A DNA stretch of 64,000 bases from CALLPQ01 sp964421675 (GTDB taxonomy: Bacteria; Pseudomonadota; Alphaproteobacteria; Caulobacterales; Parvularculaceae): contig CAYQXV010000002.1 in NCBI GenBank assembly GCA_964421675.1, positions 1 through 64,000 on the forward strand, in the 5' to 3' direction. Every line of letters begins with the position of its first letter. Positions within the stretch are counted from its first letter, which is position 1. A program made the position numbers and the translations under genes. Shown here piece after piece: positions 1 to 8,424 of the stretch. The notes beneath the pieces were generated by a model, which worked only from the letters and a program-made list of their open reading frames with translations, was not told where the DNA came from and searched no databases.

Positions 1-1599
1 TATATGGAACCTGGATTTATTCCCCAGGTCGTAAATCGCGGCAGTTTATGGCCCGTCACCCGCACCGAATGGAGTGCTGAGGATGAAGTCGGTTATGCCA
101 ATTTTGTGCAGGCCATAGGGCGGTCTGCGTGCGGGTCTATTGAGGATTGTCTGGGCGATGAAGCCAATCCGTACCGGGACACGGACAAACGATATTATAC
201 CGGCGATTGCGCAGATATGGTGTACACGCTGCGCGCTTATTATGCGTGGAAAAACGCGCTTCCCTTTTCGCATCAATCACGCATGGCCGCTAAAGATAAA
301 AAGGCAACTGATCCGAGATTTTCACCAACGGGCAATAAAGTTGCGGCGCGGCGCGATGCCATTGCTGCCAAACCAATCCATGCCCCTTCCTATATTGCCG
401 CGCTGCGTAACATCGTTTCGACCGCAATGTTTCGTACCGATCCGCGCGAAGGAGAGGGCGCACTTTTCGATGATTTTTATCCGATTGCGATTTCAAGACA
501 AAGCGTTCGCCCAGGGGTGATTGCGTATGACATTTATGGTCATGTCGGCATGGTTTATGACGTTACGGATGATGGCAGGATTTTGATTGTCGCCTCCCAT
601 CCCGATAATAGTGTCACGCGCTCAGTGTTTGGCCATAATTTTCTGCGCGCAGCACCTGCACTCGGCGCAGGATTGAAAGCCTGGCGGCCCATCGCGTTAG
701 AAGGTGCGCGCCGTGGGAGTGATGGTGTTTATCATGGTGGACGCATTCGCGGCGCTGCCAACGATGAAATAGAAGATTACTCTCTGGAACAGTTTTTTGG
801 CACCCATCCTCACCCCGATGAAGACTGGCGCTATGGGGATTTCATTTTTGGCGATCGAACTTTGAGCTTTTACGATTTTGTGAGGCGCTCGCTCGCAGCG
901 CCGGACTTTGAGTATAGCCCAGTTGATGAATTGCGCACTGGACTAGGGGAGATTTGCATTGCGCTTCATGATCGCCGGGTAAATGTGCAACATGCGATTG
1001 ATGCCGGATTGCACAAGAAAAAACACCCCAGCAAGTTGCCGCCAAATATTTATGGCGCATACGGATCGTGGGAGTCCTATTCAACGCCGTCTCGCGATGC
1101 CCGCTTGAAGATTGCGTTTATAGAATTGCGCCGTGCGATTGAGCGCTATGTTCAATTAGTGCGATCGAGCGGCGACGGTGTGCGCTATGAAGGGCGCGCA
1201 CTTGAGGCCGACCTACTAAAGGTTTGGCAGGAGGAGAATGAGAATTGCAGGCTTATCTATCGCAGGAGCGATGGCACAAGGGTGCGCTTAACAATAGATC
1301 ATATTGCAAAGCGTCTTTTTGATTTATCATTTGATCCTTATCATTGCCCGGAACTGCGTTGGGGTGCGCGCGGGGTAGAGCTTGAGACCTGCGAAGATGG
1401 CCCGGTCAAACGGCGCTGGTATGATGCACAACGCTGGTTACGCAATCAGGCGCGGCGTACCTATGATATTCGTATGGATTTCACCTTGGAGGAGTTAAAG
1501 CCGCCCTCTATCGCATCGCCCCAAGAGGGCGGGCTGGGCGTGGAAGAGCCTGCGGATGCGGACCTGGGGGCGTATTTATTATCGATCCAGCCGAAATGA
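1..1599 (+). CDS. Hypothetical protein with possible papain-like (NlpC/P60-like) fold; 5' end outside window
   Basis: The frame is open at the window edge, so the true start is probably upstream; the first ATG in view is at position 4 and gives 531 residues. No named family is recognised. From that ATG, Cys69 lies in GDCADMVYTL and His180 in YGHVGMVYDV, preceded by SVRPGVIAYD. This Cys-then-His order, with the His on a beta strand after a 'pG-x-Iay' turn, resembles papain-like amidases and peptidases of the NlpC/P60 and CHAP type. The C-terminal 300 residues are charged and show no recognised domain. It converges on the exosortase gene, 44 bp away. Function is unassigned; the catalytic reading is inference. 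Confidence 0.6.
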   Translation, partial: YMEPGFIPQVVNRGSLWPVTRTEWSAEDEVGYANFVQAIGRSACGSIEDCLGDEANPYRDTDKRYYTGDCADMVYTLRAYYAWKNALPFSHQSRMAAKDKKATDPRFSPTGNKVAARRDAIAAKPIHAPSYIAALRNIVSTAMFRTDPREGEGALFDDFYPIAISRQSVRPGVIAYDIYGHVGMVYDVTDDGRILIVASHPDNSVTRSVFGHNFLRAAPALGAGLKAWRPIALEGARRGSDGVYHGGRIRGAANDEIEDYSLEQFFGTHPHPDEDWRYGDFIFGDRTLSFYDFVRRSLAAPDFEYSPVDELRTGLGEICIALHDRRVNVQHAIDAGLHKKKHPSKLPPNIYGAYGSWESYSTPSRDARLKIAFIELRRAIERYVQLVRSSGDGVRYEGRALEADLLKVWQEENENCRLIYRRSDGTRVRLTIDHIAKRLFDLSFDPYHCPELRWGARGVELETCEDGPVKRRWYDAQRWLRNQARRTYDIRMDFTLEELKPPSIASPQEGGLGVEEPADADLGAYLLSIQPK

Positions 1600-1620
1600 T
1601 AAGCGCGTATTCCCGTGGAA

Positions 1621-1652
1621 CTGTTTTTTAGGGGAGCTGTTTTTTAGGAAGG
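1621..1652. repeat. 16-bp tandem duplication at the 3' end of the exosortase gene
   Basis: CTGTTTTTTAGG occurs at 1621-1632 and again at 1637-1648, a 16-bp period (CTGTTTTTTAGGGGAG then CTGTTTTTTAGGAAGG). The second copy contains the stop codon of the minus-strand exosortase gene. Read on the minus strand it gives A-rich, not T-rich, runs, so it is not an intrinsic terminator for that gene. Confidence 0.8.
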
Positions 1653-3233
1653 AATATAGTCATCCAACCGGCCATCCAGTTCAATTGCAATTTCTTGCAA
1701 TCTGGCATCCGCCGCTTCAAGGGCTTCACCTCGAGCAACAGGGGTCATTAATCGTACAAGTGCGCCGTCAGCGCGTTTGCGCGTTAAGGTATCCGAGATC
1801 ACGTTGAGCTTCATGATATATTCATTGGCAAAATGGCGACCGCGTTGATCATACCAGTAATAAACAATTTGTCGTTGACCTCGATGTTCGATCACCATGC
1901 GGTTATAAGGAAATGACACTAGACCTTTGTTATTTTCCCCATTATCAATCACTGAAATATCAATGACCTGCCAGCCACCGCCGGGAATACACTGGCGCGG
2001 AGAATGCCAGGATCGCCCATCGCGCCTCGCCGTCAGATAGGCCAGATAGATATTGTAAATATCACGGTCTTCATTTTGTAAATCAAACACAATGGAATCA
2101 TCAGCGCCGAGCACTTCGGCGACTTCAGAATCGATGGGACGGATTTGATAATCAAAGTCTTCAAATTCCACGGGAAGATGCGCGAAATATTTACGGTCCG
2201 GTACGGTGAGGTTTTCAACAGTTACAAATAATGAGGCAACCCAGCTCAGCGAGAAGAGTGCCGCGATGATGACGAACATGGATGCACGCGACCATTTAAA
2301 AGTTTTTGCTGGGCTTGGAGAAATTGCCGAAAGCTCAGGTACGCCCATGGCGTCAAGCACATGTCGGCGCGGGGGCAGGGCTAAACAAAAAATGGCGATA
2401 ACGCCGACTAAGGCCGCCAGACATAGCACAAAAACGACCCAACCTTCGAAAAGATGTAAAAACCCTTCAGTGTGGGCATTGCCGTATTTTTGAACAAGTG
2501 CACCGGTTAGCGCGATCCGAAAACTGTTCATAATGATGGTGATTGGAATGGTCGACAAAAACACGATCGCTCGCTGCCAGAGCGGGGCCTTGAACAAGTA
2601 AGCCGCGAGAATGCCAAGGCTTAGAAATGGAAATAAATAGCGCAGGCCACTACACGCTTCGGCAACTGCTAATTTCGTAACCCCAAGATCAATAATATTG
2701 CCGGATAAATGCACCGGGATATTCATCATCTCAATCATCCAAACGCCAAGCTCAGATGACATGCGCTGAAAATTCCAGGAGAGATTGGTGATCATCCAAA
2801 AAGGCGGGGGAACCGCAAAGAGAAGATAGACAATCGGTACGGCAGTGATGAGAAGTAATGAGCGCCCGCCAAACCCGGCAACAAGGGCCGCAATGGCAAC
2901 AACAAGTCCTACTTGTTGTATAACAAAGGCATGGGTGAGTTGTCCTGCCAGCAGCAAGAGCGCGGCAAACGCCCCCAGCCAGATCCCCATCATTGATGGT
3001 GAACCAATGCTCTTTTTGACCGCGTCCCAGTTTGACCAAACCAGCCAGCCAGAAATTATCGGTATAAAATAGCTATGACTGAGCTCGTCTTGCGTTCCCC
3101 AACGCTCAAACAGGTTGGCGATCGCATCGCGAAACACAAACAACATCACCAGCGTAGAGATCGCGGCAATAACGGCAAGGCGGGTCGCCGCTTTATCGTT
3201 TTGCAAGCTTTCAAGGGTTGATTTGAGAGACAT
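1644..3233 (-). CDS. Exosortase with fused C-terminal EpsI domain (XrtD-like)
   Basis: This 529-residue multi-pass inner-membrane protein is an exosortase, the transpeptidase-like enzyme that recognises C-terminal sorting signals (PEP-CTERM and relatives) on exported proteins. The catalytic triad is visible: Cys194 in AEACSGLRYLF, Arg239 in NSFRI and His260 in EGFLHLFEGW. About eight hydrophobic segments cover residues 20-285, then a soluble EpsI-type domain runs from about 320 to 529. The AEACSGLRYLFP context and the EpsI fusion suggest the XrtD (VPLPA-CTERM) branch rather than XrtA, but the subclass is inferred. The start has a good ribosome site (AAGGA, about 7 nt upstream). No cognate sorting-signal protein was found nearby. 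Confidence 0.88.
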   Translation of the reverse strand: MSLKSTLESLQNDKAATRLAVIAAISTLVMLFVFRDAIANLFERWGTQDELSHSYFIPIISGWLVWSNWDAVKKSIGSPSMMGIWLGAFAALLLLAGQLTHAFVIQQVGLVVAIAALVAGFGGRSLLLITAVPIVYLLFAVPPPFWMITNLSWNFQRMSSELGVWMIEMMNIPVHLSGNIIDLGVTKLAVAEACSGLRYLFPFLSLGILAAYLFKAPLWQRAIVFLSTIPITIIMNSFRIALTGALVQKYGNAHTEGFLHLFEGWVVFVLCLAALVGVIAIFCLALPPRRHVLDAMGVPELSAISPSPAKTFKWSRASMFVIIAALFSLSWVASLFVTVENLTVPDRKYFAHLPVEFEDFDYQIRPIDSEVAEVLGADDSIVFDLQNEDRDIYNIYLAYLTARRDGRSWHSPRQCIPGGGWQVIDISVIDNGENNKGLVSFPYNRMVIEHRGQRQIVYYWYDQRGRHFANEYIMKLNVISDTLTRKRADGALVRLMTPVARGEALEAADARLQEIAIELDGRLDDYIPS

Positions 3234-3499
3234 GCAGTATCCTTACGCAATCATCAGTTAAAGGCGAAATAATAGGCGGCAAATAGGTTGATTCGCTCTT
3301 TTGCCAGTTATCGCGGCGTGCTCAGCCAGATAGACATATAACATCTTTGCGCGAAGTCACTAGCAAGGAAGTTAACATTCGCATCAAAAAAGAGATATGC
3401 AAAAAGGAAGGATGGACGTTCGCGCTCATACGATTTACCTCACTACCACGATTTACCCCGCTCTAGTCCTCAATATTCTTAAAGTTAGCAAGTCACCTA

Positions 3500-4486
3500 A
3501 TGTCGCAACAGGCCAACACCGACCCCAAAGATGAACTTATTCGCCCGCTGTCACACCTGCAGGGCAAAAAACCACCAGCCCCAGCATGGTTCGAAAATGC
3601 CCTCGCCATTACCCCGCAGACGGGCACAGTAGAAGTTCAGGGGGCATCTATCCATTTTTCAGTCTGGGGAGAGGAGAACCTACCCGGGATTTTATTGGTT
3701 CATGGGGGCCGGGCCCATCGAAAATGGTGGTATCCGTTTGCCCCATTTTTGATGGAACGATTTCGCGTTGCCGCGGTTGATCTTTCGGGGTTGGGGGATT
3801 CCGATTGGCGCGAGCGATATTCATTGAAATGCCACGCAGAGGAAATATTTGCAGTCACCAAGGCCGCCGGGCTCGACAGGGTAAACCGTCCCTTGGTGAT
3901 TGGTCACAGCTTTGGCGGATGGGTGACCATGGGCGCTGTGGAGATGGCAGGCGAACGGCTCGGCGGGGCGGTTGTTATCGACTCACCATTTGGCGTTTCT
4001 GATCCCGATGAGGGATATTCGATCAAGATGAAAAAAGAGCGCAAAGATCAGCCTGTTACAAATCGTCTCTATGAAACAGCGGAGCAGCCAATTAGCAGAT
4101 TTCGTTTATTACCGAGCCAGCCTGGCGAACAGCATTACTTACTCGATTATATTGCGAGAAATGGCTTGCAAGAGCATCATGATAAACAAAGCGGGGAAAA
4201 AGGGTGGCGCTGGAAATTTGATCCGGGCCATGGGACCAATTTCGATATCCAATTTGACCGCGACCTTTTTCTCGCGGCCCGTTGTCCATTAGCCTTTATT
4301 TACGGTGAAAAATCGATGTTTGCCCAAGGTGAGGGCGCAGAGCATGTGCGCAAACTGGCTCACGGGCGGGCTCCATTTATCATGATCCCGGAAGGCCACC
4401 ATCATTTGATGATGGATCAACCGCTCGCATTTATTTCGGCCTTGCGCACGCTTTTGACGAGTTGGCCTATTCGGGTTGGTTTTTAG
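3500..4486 (+). CDS. Alpha/beta hydrolase
   Basis: A 328-residue cytoplasmic alpha/beta-hydrolase-fold protein. It shows the oxyanion-hole region LLVHGGRAHRKWW, the nucleophile elbow GHSFGG (Ser137), and the C-terminal catalytic His in IPEGHHHLMMDQP. The acidic member lies after the strand PLAFIYGEKS. There is no signal peptide. The substrate cannot be predicted; haloalkane dehalogenase, lipase-like and epoxide hydrolase relatives all share this layout. It is transcribed alone, divergent from the exosortase gene, with a 266-bp gap that shows no recognised site. Confidence 0.85.
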   Translation: MSQQANTDPKDELIRPLSHLQGKKPPAPAWFENALAITPQTGTVEVQGASIHFSVWGEENLPGILLVHGGRAHRKWWYPFAPFLMERFRVAAVDLSGLGDSDWRERYSLKCHAEEIFAVTKAAGLDRVNRPLVIGHSFGGWVTMGAVEMAGERLGGAVVIDSPFGVSDPDEGYSIKMKKERKDQPVTNRLYETAEQPISRFRLLPSQPGEQHYLLDYIARNGLQEHHDKQSGEKGWRWKFDPGHGTNFDIQFDRDLFLAARCPLAFIYGEKSMFAQGEGAEHVRKLAHGRAPFIMIPEGHHHLMMDQPLAFISALRTLLTSWPIRVGF

Positions 4487-4667
4487 CCTGAGGTGAACGT
4501 GCCCGTTAATCGGCTCCAATTGCACAAAGAAATCACCTAGACACCTTGTCCTGACAGGGAAATTCGGCCAAAAGAAAAGTCAAATGATCTATAGGCATCG
4601 ACGAAGATGCTATTAGTCGGATTAAAATCCCTTTTTGATGCTAATTTTGAATTCAGGACGGACTTTC

Positions 4668-4895
4668 ATGAGCGGAAATCTCACCAATAATAATCGCAAT
4701 GACGATCAGATGAATAAAGATACCTATGAAAGTGTGATGCAATTTTGCGTCCGTTTTGGGGTGCCTGCGGCCGCTGCCCTGACTGTATTTTTTACAAGCC
4801 TTGTTATGGCGAATGGCGTATTTGTTTCTATCTGTGCTGGTATTTTTGTCTTTGCGTTCGCGGCCTGGGTTTCGACCACGTTTTTTTCTCATTGA
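4668..4895 (+). CDS. Small membrane protein, aa3-type cytochrome c oxidase subunit IV-like
   Basis: A 75-residue protein with a short polar N-terminus (MNKDTYESVMQF) and two closely spaced hydrophobic stretches. This matches the look of the bacterial aa3 oxidase subunit IV family. In many alphaproteobacteria that small gene lies directly upstream of the pnt transhydrogenase genes, as here. ATG 4668 is chosen over in-frame TTG/ATG codons at 4635/4638 because AGGACGG lies 6 nt before it. The family call rests on size, hydropathy and neighbourhood more than on residues, so it is tentative. No other oxidase genes are in the window. Confidence 0.6.
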   Translation: MSGNLTNNNRNDDQMNKDTYESVMQFCVRFGVPAAAALTVFFTSLVMANGVFVSICAGIFVFAFAAWVSTTFFSH

Positions 4896-5071
4896 CCAAA
4901 TGGATTCAGGCTATGTGTATGGCCTGGACTGAGTTTAGGGCTGGGTAAAAAAAACTGGGCCAAAGACGGGCGCGATGTTGTGTACACGGATCGAATGATG
5001 TGCCGTCATTTGATTTAAACTGATTGTTGAAAATGTGTTGGCCTTTGGGTCATCCATAGGTGGAGCCTTCC

Positions 5072-6295
5072 ATGAAAATTGCCGTCATCAAGGAGACCCG
5101 GCCCGATGAAGCCCGTGTGGCTGCAACTCCGGAGACAGTCAAAAAGCTTACCGCACTGGGCGGCGAGGTTGTGATTGAAAGCGGGGCTGGATTAAACGCC
5201 TCGATTAGTGACGATCAGTATGAAGAAGCTGGCGCACGGATGGTTGCGAAGGCCGAGACCGCGTTAAAAGGCGCGGATATTGTTTTGAAAGTCAGCCGCC
5301 CAACAGATAGCGAGCTGGAACATTTTGCCGAAGGGGCAAGCCTGATCTCTATCTTGTCGCCTCATAATGATCGCGACAATCTGCATCGCTATGTGAATGC
5401 GGGTATTGATACTTATGCGATGGATTTGATGCCTCGCATTACCCGGGCTCAATCCATGGACGTATTGTCCTCTCAATCAAATCTGGCCGGATATAAAGCC
5501 GTCATTGATTCCACGGCCTATTATGGGCGCGCAATGCCGATGATGATGACAGCGGCAGGCACAATTGCCCCCGCCAAAGTCTTTGTGATGGGGGCCGGTG
5601 TTGCCGGGCTCCAGGCGATTGCCACCGCGCGCCGTCTCGGCGCGGTTGTGAGTGCGACAGATGTGCGGTTTGCCGCGAAAGAACAGGTTGAGAGCCTGGG
5701 CGCAACTTTTGTCACGGTTGATGAAGAGGCGATGAAAAACGCTGAAACATCAGGCGGCTATGCCAAAGAAATGTCGGATGACTTCAAAACCCGGCAAGCC
5801 GATTATGTAACCGGCCATATCGCCAAGCAGGATATTGTGATCACAACCGCGCTCATTCCCGGCCGGCCTGCTCCCGAACTCGTCAATGATGCCATGATTG
5901 ACGGCATGAAAGCGGGCTCGGTGATTGTTGACCTCGCAGTCGAGCAGGGCGGAAATGTTTCCGCCAGCCTTGCAGGCGAAATTGTTGACCGCAACGGTGT
6001 TGCGATTATTGGCTTTAATAATGTGCCCGGGCGTTTGGCGGCGGATGCGTCTGCGCTTTACGCGCGTAACCTGTTAAATTTTCTAACCGCGTTTCACGAC
6101 AAAGAGGCGCAGAGTTTTGTGTTTGACCGGGAAGATGAAATTATTGCCGGGATTTCTATCACCCGCGATAAAGCCATCGTGCATCCCCAATTTGCCCCTG
6201 AAGTCCCTAATGTTAGCGCGGCACTCGCAGACTCTGTTGCGTCAGAAGTAACGCTTCCCGAAGAGACGGCCGACGAAGATACTGCAGAAAACTAG
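5072..6295 (+). CDS. pntAA: NAD(P) transhydrogenase alpha subunit 1 (NAD-binding domain I)
   Basis: This 407-residue cytoplasmic subunit binds NAD(H) in the proton-translocating transhydrogenase, which reduces NADP+ with NADH at the expense of the proton gradient. It begins MKIAVIKETRPDEARVAATP and contains the dinucleotide fold VMGAGVAGLQAIATARRLGA followed by SATDVR, typical of PntA/alanine dehydrogenase relatives. ATG 5072 is preferred over the in-frame GTG at 5060 because AGGTGGAG (5058-5065) sits at correct spacing. Alpha is split into two genes here, the usual alphaproteobacterial arrangement, with pntAB and pntB following in the same direction. Confidence 0.95.
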   Translation: MKIAVIKETRPDEARVAATPETVKKLTALGGEVVIESGAGLNASISDDQYEEAGARMVAKAETALKGADIVLKVSRPTDSELEHFAEGASLISILSPHNDRDNLHRYVNAGIDTYAMDLMPRITRAQSMDVLSSQSNLAGYKAVIDSTAYYGRAMPMMMTAAGTIAPAKVFVMGAGVAGLQAIATARRLGAVVSATDVRFAAKEQVESLGATFVTVDEEAMKNAETSGGYAKEMSDDFKTRQADYVTGHIAKQDIVITTALIPGRPAPELVNDAMIDGMKAGSVIVDLAVEQGGNVSASLAGEIVDRNGVAIIGFNNVPGRLAADASALYARNLLNFLTAFHDKEAQSFVFDREDEIIAGISITRDKAIVHPQFAPEVPNVSAALADSVASEVTLPEETADEDTAEN

Positions 6296-6397
6296 CTTTT
6301 ACCGTCCGCTTTGCGCGGATATCCGTTTGACCCCCATTTGAGCCCTTAAATATGTAGCGTATTTGACTGGGCACAAGAGGACAAAAAAGAGCCCACT

Positions 6398-6926
6398 ATG
6401 CAAGACAAGAAACCAACCCTAGAAGACATTCAGGAAGCGGTGCGCATCGCTGAGGAAGCGGCCTTTGCGGCAGAAAAAGCAAAAGCCGCNNNNNNNNNNN
6501 NNNNNNNNNNNNNNNNNNNNNNNNNNNNNNNNNNNNNNNNNNNNNNNNNNNNNNNNNNNNNNNNNNNNNNNNNNNNNNNNNNNNNNNNNAGATTTTCTGA
6601 ACGGTACGGCAGCAGGGTTTAATGGGCCATCAGATTTTATCTATCTGCTTGCAATCTTCGCCCTGGCGATTTTCGTTGGATATTATGTCGTCTGGTCGGT
6701 GACCCCGGCGCTCCATACCCCGTTAATGGCGGTAACGAACGCAATCTCTTCGGTGGTCATTGTTGGGGCATTGATTGCGGTGGGCGCGAATATTGCGGGC
6801 TCTGAAGCGGGCACCCTGTCAAAGGCTTTAGGATTTATCGCGGTTATCTTAGCCAGCGTGAATATCTTTGGCGGGTTTATGGTGACGCAGCGAATGCTCG
6901 CCATGTACAAGAAAAAAGAGAAGTAG
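6398..6926 (+). CDS. pntAB: NAD(P) transhydrogenase alpha subunit 2 (membrane), interrupted by an assembly gap
   Basis: This is the small membrane subunit of the transhydrogenase. The N-terminus (MQDKKPTLEDIQEAV, then an Ala/Glu/Lys-rich stretch) lies before 100 N. After the gap come the conserved membrane helices, for example VGYYVVWSVTPALHTPLMAV, ending MYKKKEK. The two parts are in different frames only because the gap size is arbitrary: 92 nt precede it, and the downstream codon frame begins at 6591, so an intact gene needs a missing length that is a multiple of three. A missing length of zero would give a protein of about 142 residues, close to the usual family size. pntB begins 12 nt downstream. 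Confidence 0.92.
6490..6589. other. Assembly gap of 100 N inside pntAB
   Basis: Exactly 100 N, a conventional placeholder for a gap of unknown length. It falls in the low-complexity Ala/Glu/Lys codons near the N-terminus of pntAB. Unlike the second gap, the flanks share no obvious overlap. Confidence 0.98.
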
Positions 6927-6938
6927 GAGCGCATCACA

Positions 6939-8345
6939 GTGTCACAAAACCTCACCGCCCTCCTTTATATTACCGCTGGTATCCTATTCATTCTGGCATT
7001 GCGCGGACTTTCCTCACCGGAAACCTCTCGGCGCGGCAATCAGCTTGGCATGGTCGGCATGGCGCTCGCCATCGTCACAACATTCTTTGCCCTTGAAGAT
7101 AAGAGCTTTGGCACCTGGCTGATGATCATTGTTGGCATTGGCGTTGGCGCCGTTGTTGGCGGATTAATTGCGCGCCGTGTGGCCATGACTGCGATGCCGC
7201 AATTGGTTGCTGCATTTCACTCACTTGTGGGTTTGTCCGCCGTCTTGATTGCCTGGTCTGCGTTTTTGGCACCAAAGGCGTTCAACATTGGTGAGCCCGG
7301 CCATATTCATTTGCAATCGATTGTTGAAATGTCGCTTGGTGTAGCGATTGGCGCAATTACCTTTTCGGGGTCCGTTATTGCCGGATTAAAACTAAGCGGG
7401 CGAATGAGCGGTAAGCCGATTATTTTACCCATGCGCCATGGCATCAATCTGGGTCTTGGTCTGGTGACATTGCTCTTGATTGGCATGCTTTTAACGGGTG
7501 AGCAGCATTGGTCTGTGTTCCTCATTCTCACCCTCGTGGCGTTTGCGCTTGGCTTTTTATTGATCATCCCAATTGGCGGCGGCGATATGCCGGTGGTTGT
7601 GTCGATGCTCAATTCCTATTCGGGATGGGCCGCGGCCGGGATCGGGTTCACGCTGGAGAATATGGCGTTGATCATTACCGGGGCCTTGGTTGGATCGTCC
7701 GGCGCTATTCTCTCCTATATTATGTGTAAGGGGATGAACCGGAACTTCTTCTCGGTGATCCTTGGCGGATTTGGCGGCGAGGATGCCGCGGCGGGTCCAG
7801 GCGGCGGCGAGGATGATCGCCCGGTGAAGCAGGGGTCAGCGGAAGATGCGGCCTTTGTGATGAAAAATGCGGGCAAGGTTATCATCGTGCCGGGCTATGG
7901 TATGGCGGTGGCCCAAGCGCAGCATGCCTTACGCGAGATGGCTGACACCCTCAAAGAGGCAGATGTTGAGGTCAAATATGCGATCCACCCGGTTGCGGGC
8001 CGCATGCCCGGTCATATGAATGTGTTGCTGGCTGAGGCGAACGTGCCTTACGATGAGGTGTTCGAGCTTGAGGACATTAATTCGGAATTCAGAACTGCGG
8101 ATGTGGCCTTCGTTATTGGTGCCAATGACGTTACCAACCCGGCAGCAAAAACCGATAAAACGTCGGCTATTTATGGCATGCCAATTTTAGACGTCGAAAA
8201 TGCCGGGACGGTACTCTTCGTTAAGCGGTCTATGGCATCGGGGTATGCGGGCGTGCAAAATGAGCTGTTTTTCCGCGATAATACGATGATGCTTTTTGGC
8301 GATGCGAAGAAAATGTGCGAAGAAATCGTCAAAGCGATCGGCTAG
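6939..8345 (+). CDS. pntB: NAD(P) transhydrogenase beta subunit
   Basis: A 468-residue subunit with about nine membrane helices in the first 270 residues, forming the proton channel with PntAB, followed by a cytoplasmic NADP(H)-binding domain III. Diagnostic motifs of domain III are VIIVPGYGMAVAQAQHAL, HPVAGRMPGHMNVLLAEA and FELEDINSEF. It starts with GTG, 12 nt after pntAB, and completes the pntAA-AB-B operon. Length and motifs are normal for the family. No intrinsic terminator is evident in the 79 bp before the next gene. Confidence 0.95.
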   Translation: MSQNLTALLYITAGILFILALRGLSSPETSRRGNQLGMVGMALAIVTTFFALEDKSFGTWLMIIVGIGVGAVVGGLIARRVAMTAMPQLVAAFHSLVGLSAVLIAWSAFLAPKAFNIGEPGHIHLQSIVEMSLGVAIGAITFSGSVIAGLKLSGRMSGKPIILPMRHGINLGLGLVTLLLIGMLLTGEQHWSVFLILTLVAFALGFLLIIPIGGGDMPVVVSMLNSYSGWAAAGIGFTLENMALIITGALVGSSGAILSYIMCKGMNRNFFSVILGGFGGEDAAAGPGGGEDDRPVKQGSAEDAAFVMKNAGKVIIVPGYGMAVAQAQHALREMADTLKEADVEVKYAIHPVAGRMPGHMNVLLAEANVPYDEVFELEDINSEFRTADVAFVIGANDVTNPAAKTDKTSAIYGMPILDVENAGTVLFVKRSMASGYAGVQNELFFRDNTMMLFGDAKKMCEEIVKAIG

Positions 8346-8424
8346 CCAGGCGATTGGATAGCACGGTACTAGCACGAAATTTGCAAGGCCAATGAGGCGA
8401 GGGGACAATTAACGGAGAAACCAT

